Position numbers and translations under genes: made by a program
The notes under the pieces: model-generated
Database searches by the model: none
What the model was told of the DNA's origin: nothing
What the model saw: only the letters and a program-made list of their open reading frames with translations
Source of the DNA: Biformimicrobium ophioploci
GTDB taxonomy: Bacteria > Pseudomonadota > Gammaproteobacteria > Pseudomonadales > Cellvibrionaceae
DNA: 64,000 bases
Reading direction: 5' to 3'
Assembly: GCF_030270605.1 (NCBI RefSeq)
Contig: NZ_BSYJ01000003.1
Location: 124,001-188,000 of the forward strand
Shown here: piece after piece, positions 18,711-26,971 of the stretch
How positions within the stretch are numbered: the first letter of the stretch is position 1
Layout of the letters: the number at the start of each line of letters is the position of its first letter

Positions 18711-19895
18711 TTGAGCGAATCGCAAGCCCGGAGTGTAGGACTGGCTACCTTCGCGAATACTCCATTAACCCGCTTCCTGATCGTAGCCGCGGCCTGTGTG
18801 GTCGTGCTGGCTGGTATGCGTGCGGCGGAATCGATCCTCGTCCCGTTCCTGCTTTCGCTGTTTATTGCGGTGCTCTGCTCGCCACCGCTGCTGTGGTTGA
18901 GCCGGCACAAGGTGCCCAACGGCCTGGCGATCCTGATTGTGCTGTCCGTGATCATTGCCCTGTTTGCGCTGGTGAGCATGGTGGTTGGCTCATCGGTCGC
19001 GGACTTCCGCGAGGACCTGCCCAGCTATCAGGCGCGCCTGCGTGGACAGGCAGACCAGTGGCTGGCCTGGCTGGCGGCCAAGGGCATCGACCTGGACACG
19101 AATATCTGGCGGGACAACATTAACCCGGGTGCGGTGCTGGGGTTCGCGGGGAATGCGCTGGCGTCGTTCGGCAACATGATGACCAACTTCTTCCTCATAC
19201 TGCTGACTGTTGCATTTATCCTGGCGGAGGAAGTCGGTTTCGCTGACAAGCTGCGCAGCGCGCGGCCAAATGCAGACGCCTCAGTCACGGCAATCGGCCG
19301 GTTTACCCATGCGGTCAACCGCTATATGGCCATGAAGACCTGGATCAGCATGCTGACCGGTAGCCTGGCACTTCTGTGGTGCTACTCCATCGGCCTGGAT
19401 TACGCGCCGCTCTGGGGGCTGCTGGCCTTTCTGTTCAACTTCATCCCCAACCTGGGCTCCATCATCGCGGCGATTCCGCCCGTGCTGCTGGCGCTGGTGC
19501 AGCTGGGGGTGGGCGATGCCGCCCTGACCGCAATTGTCTATGTGGCAATCAACACCCTGATCGGCAATATCCTGGAGCCGAGGTTCATGGGCAAGGGACT
19601 TAACCTGTCTGCGCTGGTAGTATTCCTGTCCCTGGTCTTCTGGGGCTGGGTGCTGGGGCCGGTGGGTATGCTGTTGTCGGTCCCGCTGACCATGACGGTC
19701 AAGATCGCACTGGAAAGTTTCGAGGAAACCCGCTGGATCGGTGCCATGATGGGCTCCGGTGTGGCCTCGGTAGAGGCGCTGCTGGAACACCAGTCAGCTG
19801 CCGGAAGAGGGCCAGAAATGCCTTCGGAAGCGAGTCCGGAGGCGGCCCCGGGAGAAGTGCCGGAAAAAGAGAATGAGGTTAAGAATGCTGAATAA
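18711..19895 (+). CDS. AI-2E/PerM family transporter
   Basis: 394 residues from TTG 18711, with an AGGGGGA ribosome site. About seven to eight helices are arranged as in the PF01594 family. The diagnostic C-terminal stretch runs ILEPRFMGKGLNLSALVVF and continues WGWVLGPVGMLLSVPL. Family members export autoinducer-2 or act as sodium/proton antiporters, and naming one as the AI-2 exporter from sequence alone is unsafe. After the last helix comes a low-complexity tail rich in Pro, Glu and Ala (about residues 360-394), probably cytosolic. The 3' end overlaps the start of the M28 peptidase. Confidence 0.88.
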   Translation: MSESQARSVGLATFANTPLTRFLIVAAACVVVLAGMRAAESILVPFLLSLFIAVLCSPPLLWLSRHKVPNGLAILIVLSVIIALFALVSMVVGSSVADFREDLPSYQARLRGQADQWLAWLAAKGIDLDTNIWRDNINPGAVLGFAGNALASFGNMMTNFFLILLTVAFILAEEVGFADKLRSARPNADASVTAIGRFTHAVNRYMAMKTWISMLTGSLALLWCYSIGLDYAPLWGLLAFLFNFIPNLGSIIAAIPPVLLALVQLGVGDAALTAIVYVAINTLIGNILEPRFMGKGLNLSALVVFLSLVFWGWVLGPVGMLLSVPLTMTVKIALESFEETRWIGAMMGSGVASVEALLEHQSAAGRGPEMPSEASPEAAPGEVPEKENEVKNAE

Positions 19896-21294
19896 GAAAC
19901 TGGCAGCCTGTTTGCTGGCTGCGGCCTTGCCATTTGCCGCCTTCGCTGCGAATGACGCGGCCCTGAGCAAGGAGCAGCTGGAGGTTGCCTCCAAGCTGCG
20001 CGACCAGGCGCTCGAGAAGTCTGACGCCTATAGCCTGGTGGAATCGCTTACTGTTGAAGTGGGCCCGCGTTTCCCCGGCACCGAGGGCGACGTTCGTGCC
20101 GTTGCCTGGGCTACTGAAAAAATGCAGGCCCTGGGTTTTGACCGGGTCTACACCGAGCAGATCGATGTGCATCGCTGGCGCCGTGGCCACGTACATGCGG
20201 AAGTCGTCGCGCCCTATCCGCAGCCGCTGGTTGCGACTTCACTGGGTTACAGCGCAGCTACCCCGAAAGGGGGGATCACCGCGGAAATCGTCGAGTTTGC
20301 CGATGTGCAGGCGCTGGAAGCTGCCGACCCGGAAACGGTGAAGGGCAAGATTGCCTTTATTAACAAGCGCATGGTGCGCACTCGTACCGGCGAAGGCTAC
20401 GGCCCCGTAGTTGGCGCGCGCAGCCGCGGTATGCGTATCGCCACGGAAAAAGGCGCAGCGGCACTGGTAATCCGCTCTGTTGGTACCGATTCCGACCGCT
20501 TTGCCCACACGGGTATGATGGCATTTACCGGCGTGGACAACCCGGTGCCGGCGCTGGCACTTTCAGCCCCGGACGCGAACCTGGTTGAGGCCATGCTCAA
20601 GCGCGGCAAGCCGGTGGAAATCAAGATTTCTGCCGATAACGAGATGCTGGGCGATGGTCCGTCCTTCAATGTAATCGGCGAATTGCGCGGCCGCGAGAAG
20701 CCGGACGAGGTGGTGATTATCGGTGCGCACCTGGATTCCTGGGATGAGGGCACTGGTGCACTGGATGACGGTGCCGGTGTGGCGATTGTGATGGAAACCG
20801 CGCGCCTGCTGGCGCAGCTACCGGAGCGTCCGCGTCGCACCGTGCGTGTGATCCTGTTCGGTGCCGAGGAAATCGGCCTGGTGGGTGCCAAGCAGTATGT
20901 GGAAGCGCACAAGGATGAACTGGACAAGATCGTCGCGATTTCCGAATCTGATTTTGGTGCGGGCAAGGTGTGGCGTTTCGATACCGGTTTCCCGGAGGGC
21001 AAGTTGGGCCTGGCCGACCAGATGATGCAGGTACTTGCGCCGCTCGGCATTGAGCGTGGCAATAACAAGTCCAGCGGTGGTCCGGACAGCAGCGTATTCT
21101 ATGCGCAGGGTGTGCCGGCATTCCGCTTGTACCAGGACGGTAGCGATTACTTCGATTACCATCACACGCCCAATGATACGCTGGACAAAATCGACCCCGA
21201 AAATATGAAGCAGAACGTCGCGGCCTGGATAGCGGCCACTTATCTGCTGGCGGAAATGGAAGAAACCCTCGGACAACTGCCAACCGCAAAATAA
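19885..21294 (+). CDS. Secreted M28 zinc peptidase with PA insert
   Basis: 469 residues from ATG 19885, which has GAGG 6 nt upstream; ATG 19873 is an alternative adding MRLR. A signal peptide (KKLAACLLAAALPFAAFA) is followed by the M28 domain, interrupted by a protease-associated domain at about residues 120-250, as in plasma glutamate carboxypeptidase-like aminopeptidases. Zinc ligands are visible in GAHLDSWDEG (His), LDDGAG (bridging Asp), FGAEEIGLVG (catalytic Glu and ligand), SESDFGAG (Asp) and DYHHTPNDT (His). It probably removes N-terminal residues from peptides in the periplasm or outside the cell. It overlaps the transporter gene by 11 bp and is followed by a terminator. Confidence 0.92.
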   Translation: MLNKKLAACLLAAALPFAAFAANDAALSKEQLEVASKLRDQALEKSDAYSLVESLTVEVGPRFPGTEGDVRAVAWATEKMQALGFDRVYTEQIDVHRWRRGHVHAEVVAPYPQPLVATSLGYSAATPKGGITAEIVEFADVQALEAADPETVKGKIAFINKRMVRTRTGEGYGPVVGARSRGMRIATEKGAAALVIRSVGTDSDRFAHTGMMAFTGVDNPVPALALSAPDANLVEAMLKRGKPVEIKISADNEMLGDGPSFNVIGELRGREKPDEVVIIGAHLDSWDEGTGALDDGAGVAIVMETARLLAQLPERPRRTVRVILFGAEEIGLVGAKQYVEAHKDELDKIVAISESDFGAGKVWRFDTGFPEGKLGLADQMMQVLAPLGIERGNNKSSGGPDSSVFYAQGVPAFRLYQDGSDYFDYHHTPNDTLDKIDPENMKQNVAAWIAATYLLAEMEETLGQLPTAK

Positions 21295-21304
21295 ACTGAT
21301 GTTC

Positions 21305-21329
21305 AAAAGGGCCCTCGGGGCCCTTTTTT
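21305..21329 (+). terminator. Rho-independent terminator after the M28 peptidase
   Basis: AAAAGGGCCC, loop TCG, GGGCCCTTTT followed by more T. The stem is 10 bp. It closes the coupled gene run that starts with the MATE gene. Confidence 0.9.
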
Positions 21330-21598
21330 ATTCAAATAGCCTTTCCTAGTAAACGCAACTTTCCTTATTCAAATCAGGTGTAAGGAACCGCGCGCCATCA
21401 CCTTAGCATCCTTCCTGTCTGCCGAAATTCCACATGGAGTTCCGCCGCCTTAGGCTGCGGCAGGCGCAAAGGGGTCACCGCAGTGCAGTAACAAGATCGG
21501 TGACTTGTTGGGGTAATCATTACGTTACCGCGATGACCAAATTGGGCTTTCAGGTCCCCGATCTGTGTGCCCGATAAGTCGACTTGCGAGGTTAAGTC
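21330..21598. other. Intergenic region upstream of the L,D-transpeptidase
   Basis: No gene is evident. A 7-bp inverted repeat GTCACCG (21474-21480) and CGGTGAC (21498-21504), separated by 17 bp, lies about 95-125 bp before the start codon and could be an operator. I see no convincing -35/-10 pair. The transpeptidase has GAGG a few bases before its ATG. Confidence 0.3.
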
Positions 21599-22345
21599 AT
21601 GAGAATACGCGCCTTCAAAACCGCCGGAGTCCTGTCGGGCCTGCTGGGCGTCCTGTTAATTGCTGAGTCCGCATCTGCGCACCACACCTATACGCAGCGT
21701 AATCAGTACAGCAACAACAACAGCCGGAGTGTCAGTTACAACGACTACTATCGGAAGCAGGCGGAAGCGAGGAAGCGTTACCGGAATGGCGGGGCGCGCT
21801 TCTACCAGAGCCGTCGTGCTTACAGCTCTTCCTACAATCGCAACAGTAATCGCCGCTATTCGGGTAGCCATCCTTATCAGCAGAGTAACGAGCGTATTCA
21901 CTGGAATGGTCATGGTGTGCGCGGTACGCCGAGCATCAAGATTGATATCAGTGAGCAGCGCGCTTATTTCTACAAGGGTGACCGTATTGTAGGCAGCACC
22001 AGGGTTTCAACCGGTAAGCCGGGTTACGAAACGCCGCTGGGCACCTTCAAGATTTCCGAGAAGAAGGTAGCGCACCGCTCCAACCTCTATGGCCAGTATG
22101 TGGATCCGAGAGGCTATGTGATCCGCAGTAATGTGGACGTGCGCAAGCACCGTCGCCCGGCGGGTACTGTGTTCCGCGGTGCATCCATGGATTACATGAT
22201 GCGCGTGAGTGGCCCCGTGAGCATGCACGCCGGTCGGGTGCCTAACTATCCGGCGTCCCATGGCTGTATCCGACTGCCCTGGCACATGGCTCGTATCTTC
22301 TTCGAGAACGCGTCAGTGGGTACCGTGGTGCGGGTCGTCCCTTAA
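21599..22345 (+). CDS. L,D-transpeptidase (YkuD domain)
   Basis: 248 residues. A signal peptide ends near SASA. A low-complexity spacer of about 70 residues, rich in Asn, Ser, Arg and Tyr, follows, and then a YkuD catalytic domain from about residue 115. The active-site motif is SHGCIRL with C223 as nucleophile, preceded by the conserved HAGRVPNYPA region. Such enzymes make 3-3 peptidoglycan cross-links or attach lipoproteins to meso-diaminopimelate in the periplasm. The disordered spacer may let the domain reach the sacculus. The gene is monocistronic. The palindromic repeat array begins 25 bp after its stop and could act in transcription termination or mRNA protection. Confidence 0.93.
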   Translation: MRIRAFKTAGVLSGLLGVLLIAESASAHHTYTQRNQYSNNNSRSVSYNDYYRKQAEARKRYRNGGARFYQSRRAYSSSYNRNSNRRYSGSHPYQQSNERIHWNGHGVRGTPSIKIDISEQRAYFYKGDRIVGSTRVSTGKPGYETPLGTFKISEKKVAHRSNLYGQYVDPRGYVIRSNVDVRKHRRPAGTVFRGASMDYMMRVSGPVSMHAGRVPNYPASHGCIRLPWHMARIFFENASVGTVVRVVP

Positions 22346-22369
22346 CAACGTTTGTTCTTGAAAATTAAA

Positions 22370-22620
22370 GGGGGTCAGATCTTTGATCTGACCCCCTTTG
22401 CCCATTGGTCCTGAAGATGAGCGGGGTCAGATCCATGATCTGACCCCTTTTGTCCATTGATCCTGAAGATTAGAGGGGTCAGATCCAAGATCTGACCCCT
22501 TTGTCCAATGATCCTGAAGGTGAGCGGGGTCAGATCCATGATCTGACCCCCTTGTCCAATGATCCTGAAGGTGAGCGGGGTCAGATCCAAGATCTGACCC
22601 CTTTTGTCCATTGATTCTGA
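22370..22620. repeat. Array of five palindromic repeats, 51-52 bp period
   Basis: Five copies of GGGGTCAGATC, a 3-nt loop, then GATCTGACCCC start at 22371, 22423, 22475, 22526 and 22577. The stems are perfect 11-bp arms. The loops read TTT, CAT, CAA, CAT, CAA. Between the hairpins a 27-30 bp linker is also conserved (TTGTCCA, then TGATCCTGAAG). The array fills the gap between two convergent genes, ending at the stop of the MFS/acyltransferase gene. Arms and linker start (CCTTTTGTC) match the smaller array at 2.23-2.32 kb. It is REP/BIME-like; no CRISPR-type unique spacers exist. Confidence 0.92.
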
Positions 22621-22631
22621 AGAGTTGCGCA

Positions 22632-24518
22632 TCAAGGATGCGCGCCACGCAATTCCCGCACCTCCTGTTGCAGATCGGCTGCCGCTGCCTTGCCGGCGGG
22701 GATCGGCTCTCCCGCCACCACACACACACGCGACCAGAACCGACGCGGCAGCGTGGTAAACGCATGGCCGTCCTTGTGGCTGAAGAAGCTGCCCCAGAGT
22801 CCGCGCAGGGCCATGGGAATCACCGGTACCGGGTTCTTCTGGAGAATTTTTTCGATACCGGCCTTGAATGGCTGTATCTCTCCGTTCCCGGTCAGTTGTC
22901 CTTCGGGGAATATGCACAGCAGGTCGCCGTCCGCGAGTGCCTGTTCTATCTCGGCAAACGCCCGTGTGTAGCCTTCAGGATCCTGTGACTTGCCGCAGAT
23001 GGGAATGGCACGGCTGGTGCGGAAGATGAAATTGAGTACCGGAATCTCGTAGATCGGCTTGTACATGATAAAGCGGATCGGGCGACGCACGGCGCCTGCG
23101 AGCAACAGTGCATCCACATAGCTCACATGGTTGCACGCAATAATCGCCGCGCCTTCCTCGGGAATGGCTTCCAGCCCTTTGTGCTTGACCCGGTACATGG
23201 TGTGCGAGAGCAGCCACACCAGGAAGCGCATGGCAAATTCCGGGACGCGATTGAATACGAAGATCGCCACCGCCGCATTCATCAGGGCAATCACCAGGAA
23301 GAAACCGGGGATGGAGACCTTGAGTATGTTCAGGAACAGGATGCCGAGCAGCGCGGCGATCACCATAAACAGAGCATTGAGGACATTGTTGGCGGAGACA
23401 ATACGCGCGCGCAGTGTCTTGTCCGAGCGGTCCTGCATCAGGGCGTACAGCGGGACTATATAAAAGCCGCCGAAAATACCGATCAGGACCAGGTCCACCA
23501 GTATGCGCAGGCTGCCGCTGGCCGCCCAGTAGTCCATGATGCTGGCGTCTTTCAGCAACTGGAAACTGCTGCCTGTCCAGGCCAGATCAATGCCCGCCAG
23601 GGTCAGACCAATGGCGCCGACCGGAACAAGTCCAAGCTCGATACGGCCACCGGAGAAGTGCTCGCACAACAGGGAGCCGGTGGCGATACCAATGGTGAAG
23701 GTACAGAGCAGCAGGGTGACCACCATTTCGCTGCCGCCAAGTACGTTCTTGGTGAAACTGGGAACCTGTGTCAGGTAGGCAGAGCCCTGCAGCCAGAACC
23801 AGGAGATACCGATGATCGCATAGAAAACCGCGGGTTTTTGCGCGGCCAGCCTGAGGACCCGTCCGGTCTGGCTGAAGGAATTGAAATTGATGCGCAGATC
23901 CGGCGCCGGCGGCTGTGCTGCCGGAATCTGGCGGCTGGCGAGATAGCCGGCGGTGGAGGCGAGCATCAGTATGGCCGCAATCCAGTAGAGCCCGTACTCG
24001 CCCTCTCCGGTCTGCCCGGCAAGCAGACCGCCAAAGATGGTGCCCAGCAAAATCGCCACGAATGTCCCCATTTCCACCTGTGCATTACCGCCCACCAATT
24101 CCGATGAGTCCAGGTGCTGCGGCAGGATGGCGTATTTGACTGGTCCAAAAAAAGAAGATTGTACTCCGAGCAGGAATAGCACCAGCAGGCTCATGGGTGT
24201 GCTGCCGCTGAACAGGGCAATGATCGCAAGAATACAGATGATGATCTCGGCCAGCTTGATCACCCGGATCAGGCGGCCCTTGTCGTACTTGTCTGCCAGC
24301 TGCCCGGCAAAGGGCGAAAATAAAAAGAATGGCAGGATGAAAAGCCCCGCAGCGAGGTTGATCAGCGCATTGGCCTCGTTCTGGCTCAGGCGGAAGGCGA
24401 TCATGACCACCAGCGCATTCTTGAACACGTTATCGTTGAAGGCGCCCAGGAACTGGGTAATGAAAAACGGCAAAAAGCGGCGCGTTTTCAACAACTGGAA
24501 CTGATTTTTAGCTGCCAT
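22632..24518 (-). CDS. LplT-like MFS transporter fused to a PlsC acyltransferase
   Basis: 628 residues. Residues 1 to about 410 form a twelve-helix MFS domain opening FFITQFLGAFNDNVFKNAL, the hallmark of lysophospholipid transporter LplT. Residues from about 430 form an acyltransferase with block I NHVSYVD (H464, D469), FPEGQLT as block III, and PVIPMALRG. In E. coli, LplT imports lysophospholipid and the separate Aas protein re-acylates it. Here transport and acyl transfer are joined, without the AMP-ligase half of Aas. It would therefore use acyl-ACP or acyl-CoA made elsewhere. Repair of lysophospholipids at the inner membrane is the likely role. Confidence 0.9.
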   Translation of the reverse strand: MAAKNQFQLLKTRRFLPFFITQFLGAFNDNVFKNALVVMIAFRLSQNEANALINLAAGLFILPFFLFSPFAGQLADKYDKGRLIRVIKLAEIIICILAIIALFSGSTPMSLLVLFLLGVQSSFFGPVKYAILPQHLDSSELVGGNAQVEMGTFVAILLGTIFGGLLAGQTGEGEYGLYWIAAILMLASTAGYLASRQIPAAQPPAPDLRINFNSFSQTGRVLRLAAQKPAVFYAIIGISWFWLQGSAYLTQVPSFTKNVLGGSEMVVTLLLCTFTIGIATGSLLCEHFSGGRIELGLVPVGAIGLTLAGIDLAWTGSSFQLLKDASIMDYWAASGSLRILVDLVLIGIFGGFYIVPLYALMQDRSDKTLRARIVSANNVLNALFMVIAALLGILFLNILKVSIPGFFLVIALMNAAVAIFVFNRVPEFAMRFLVWLLSHTMYRVKHKGLEAIPEEGAAIIACNHVSYVDALLLAGAVRRPIRFIMYKPIYEIPVLNFIFRTSRAIPICGKSQDPEGYTRAFAEIEQALADGDLLCIFPEGQLTGNGEIQPFKAGIEKILQKNPVPVIPMALRGLWGSFFSHKDGHAFTTLPRRFWSRVCVVAGEPIPAGKAAAADLQQEVRELRGAHP

Positions 24519-24552
24519 ACCTGGCCTCTCAGTTGAAATTATCTGTGGTTGC

Positions 24553-25302
24553 TCAAAACTGCTTCTGGATAGGTTCGCGACGCATGGAAGTGAACAGGCT
24601 CAGCTCCCATGGGCGCATGGCCAGCAGCAGGCTGGAACCGAATTTCTCAGCCTGCGGCAGGTTCTTTTCTTCGCGGTGCAGCTGCTCGAATTCTTCGCCG
24701 AGCTTTTTCATTTTACGTTGCATCAGGGCGTTGGCTTCGCGGCTCAGCATGCCATTCTGGAACAGCATCAGTTCGCCGGGGCCGTGGAAGTCACACTGGA
24801 AGAACTCTGACTCGATGTGCCTGCGGAAAAAGGTCCTGATGGGGCCGCCGGAACGCCAGCGGAAATGGGCGTCCACCAACACCTTGATGCGGTTGCCAGG
24901 CAGTAGCTCGATTGCGCCCATGCGATCGAGACGCGCCAGCAGCTGGATGCACTCGGTTTCCGAGATCGCGTAGGTACTGACAATCTCCTGGAAAGACCAG
25001 CGGTTGAGTGCGCAGACCGCTACCAGCAGGAGGGGGGTGTTGTTTGCCAGCTCCTGCTCTTGGATCTCGCTGAGCTCCAGCAGGGGGCGTCGCTGGTCCG
25101 CGTGCTGCACCAGGTCGGAAAAGCGGATGTCGAGAAATTCGCAGATGCGCTCCAGCCTGTCCAGGGTAAGCGGGCCGCGGTTCAGGAGCCGCTTTACGCT
25201 GGCCTCACTGATATCCAGTACGGCAGAAACGTCTGCGTAGGTTTTACCGTGTTGCTTTAACGTGGCTTTAAGCGCCCTGACGATCCCTGCGGCTTGGGCC
25301 AT
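24553..25302 (-). CDS. XRE-type helix-turn-helix regulator with large C-terminal domain
   Basis: 249 residues. Residues 1-65 are an HTH_3/XRE DNA-binding domain (KTYADVSAVLDISEASVKRL as the helix-turn-helix). The remainder, about 180 residues, contains a second winged-helix-like stretch (FQEIVSTYAISETECIQLLA) and no recognised ligand domain. I know similar proteins only as uncharacterised transcriptional regulators of gammaproteobacteria. The gene lies 34 bp downstream of the LplT/PlsC stop-start orientation on the same strand, upstream of that gene, so the regulator and the lipid gene may be cotranscribed. Its targets cannot be deduced. Confidence 0.82.
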   Translation of the reverse strand: MAQAAGIVRALKATLKQHGKTYADVSAVLDISEASVKRLLNRGPLTLDRLERICEFLDIRFSDLVQHADQRRPLLELSEIQEQELANNTPLLLVAVCALNRWSFQEIVSTYAISETECIQLLARLDRMGAIELLPGNRIKVLVDAHFRWRSGGPIRTFFRRHIESEFFQCDFHGPGELMLFQNGMLSREANALMQRKMKKLGEEFEQLHREEKNLPQAEKFGSSLLLAMRPWELSLFTSMRREPIQKQF

Positions 25303-25467
25303 GTTCGGCTCCCTGTTCCCAATGTCTGACCAGACGGACCCATCATGCGCGACGGGATCGGTATGTGCAACTTGCTATGGTTTGGCTTGCCTGCTGTGCC
25401 TTCGGGTAGCACGTGGTGATCCTTTTGCGGGCCAAAAGTCCTGATCCGATGAATATCGGCCAGGCAT

Positions 25468-25497
25468 AAAAAAGCCGGGCATGGAACCCGGCTTTTC
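25468..25497 (-). terminator. Rho-independent terminator of the TonB-like gene
   Basis: Read on the minus strand: AAGCCGGG, loop TTCCATG, CCCGGCTT and a six-T tract. It lies 22 bp after the stop codon of the chalcone-isomerase-like/TonB gene. Confidence 0.85.
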
Positions 25498-25518
25498 CTG
25501 TGAGACCCGGATGCCCGG

Positions 25519-26700
25519 CTATTTGGGCATGCGAAAGGTAATCGGCATGGTGAAGGAGAAGGTCTCATCCTTCAGCTGCGTGGGAATTTCCGGGAAAGGC
25601 GCCGCGCGCTTGATAGCCTCTTCGGCCGCGCGGTTCAGGGTACCGTAGCGGCTTTCCTGTACCGTGGCGATATCCTGGATTTCACCCTCGCGGTTGATGA
25701 CCACGGCAATACGCACGCTGCCTTCATGTCCGCGTTGCTGTGCGCGGGCCGGGTAGCGCAGGCCCTTGCGCGCGTGGCGGAACAGGCTGGACTGGTAAAT
25801 CTGGCGCGCCAGCAGCATATCGGCGGTGATGACTTCGTCGTCTTCGTCGAGCTCGTCATCCTCTACCGGTGCCGGTTTTGGCTTGGCCTTGGCGGTCTGG
25901 ACCGGCTTTGGCTTGGGCTTCTCAGGCGCCGGTGCTTTCTCGATAGCCGGGGCCTCTACTTTCAGGTCAGACGTATCGACGCTGGCGAGGCTCGGGCGCA
26001 TCGGCAGGGCAGCGGGCACGGTTTCCATCGGGGCTGCGGATGCAGGTTGGCTTTGCTCCTGCGGCTCGGGTGCGGGCGCTGCAGCAACGGTCCGGCTTGC
26101 TCCGCGGGTAGCGGCAACGCGCTCCGCACTCGGCTGCAGGCTTTCGAAGGTCAGTGCCAGGCCGGAATCAACGTTGCCGGAAGAGAGCAGGCCCTCGCGG
26201 AAATCAGAGGAGGGCGGAACCGGGCCGATCCAGGCACGCAGCAATACGTTAAAGAAGGCGGGATCATTTACCTGGCCGAGTTCCTTGCCGTTCAGGGTGA
26301 TGACCACCGGTGCGTTCGGCTTGTATTCAACCGCCAGGTTGTCACCGGCGTAGAGGCGGCCGCGGAACATGTTGGCGAAGCTCACCATGTTGTCGGACTG
26401 TGCGGTGAGTACGTCGCTGCCGTTGTTGATGGCAATGCCCTCAATCCACTGGCTGCGCAGGCGCCGGGCGGAGAGACGTTCCTCGACAACACGCACTTCA
26501 AGACGACGGGCAGAGCGCTCGCTCAGTGCTGCGTTGCGGTCGGAAGTCAGGGTTTCGGAGTAAAAGGCAGCGATGTAGCTGTCCTTGTTGAATTCCTGGT
26601 TCAGTGCGAGTCCGTTCATCAGCGGCTGGGCGAGTGCGCCCATCGTAAACAGTCCCCCGAAGACCCAGAGCATGGTAGATACAAATATTTTGGTTTTCAT
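25519..26700 (-). CDS. Chalcone-isomerase-like domain fused to TonB C-terminal domain
   Basis: 393 residues from ATG 26700, which begins a signal peptide (MKTKIFVSTMLWVFGGLFTM, cleavage near GALAQ); AGG lies 7 nt upstream. Residues of about 25-170 resemble the bacterial chalcone-isomerase-like fold. The pattern runs LNGLALNQEFNKDSYIAAFY, then RRLRSQWIEGI, GDNLAVEYKPNAPVVITLNG and LLRAWIGPVPPSSDFREGLL. A Pro/Ala/Lys-rich linker (about 200-285) with an acidic DDELDEDDE patch leads to a TonB-C domain (about 300-393) with the family pattern YPARAQQRGHEGSVRIAVVI. It probably links a periplasmic small-ligand or lipid-binding domain to an envelope partner. The N-terminus reads as a cleavable signal rather than a TonB anchor. 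The family assignment of the first domain is by pattern and needs a profile search. Confidence 0.75.
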   Translation of the reverse strand: MKTKIFVSTMLWVFGGLFTMGALAQPLMNGLALNQEFNKDSYIAAFYSETLTSDRNAALSERSARRLEVRVVEERLSARRLRSQWIEGIAINNGSDVLTAQSDNMVSFANMFRGRLYAGDNLAVEYKPNAPVVITLNGKELGQVNDPAFFNVLLRAWIGPVPPSSDFREGLLSSGNVDSGLALTFESLQPSAERVAATRGASRTVAAAPAPEPQEQSQPASAAPMETVPAALPMRPSLASVDTSDLKVEAPAIEKAPAPEKPKPKPVQTAKAKPKPAPVEDDELDEDDEVITADMLLARQIYQSSLFRHARKGLRYPARAQQRGHEGSVRIAVVINREGEIQDIATVQESRYGTLNRAAEEAIKRAAPFPEIPTQLKDETFSFTMPITFRMPK

Positions 26701-26750
26701 GGCATTGCCTGTTTTTGCTGTCTTTTGGTCGGGCGCCAGATTGTGTGCTG

Positions 26751-26842
26751 GCTTGAGCATATAGCGAACAATTTGCTCAAGCTGTGACCAGCTCTTCCCC
26801 TAAGTACTGGTACATCTAAACCATACTGCAATTGGTACTTAG
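26751..26842. promoter_or_regulatory. Two inverted repeats between divergent genes (operator candidates)
   Basis: GCTTGAGCA (26751-26759) pairs perfectly with TGCTCAAGC (26774-26782), 14 bp apart. CTAAGTAC (26800-26807) pairs with GTACTTAG (26835-26842), 27 bp apart. Both lie between the TonB-like gene (start 26700) and the cNMP-binding protein (start 26972). The arrangement suits a shared control region; the bound protein is unknown. Confidence 0.35.
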
Positions 26843-26971
26843 TTCAAGCGTGATTTGTGGGCAGTCACGCGTTTTTCGATTATTTGTACAAGGCCCTCTG
26901 GCGTGAAGTATGGCGAGAGGATTAGAATCCCGATGCCCTTATGAAGTTGCAGCTGTAAAAGAAGTATTCCA

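Noticed and set aside
22370-22620. CRISPR array
   Set aside because: The linkers between hairpins are conserved and are not unique spacers, the units are perfect palindromes, and no cas gene is near.
22375-22917. Minus-strand frame across the palindromic array encoding a repeated peptide
   Set aside because: It overlaps the end of the LplT/PlsC gene in another frame and exists only because the repeat period is close to a multiple of three.
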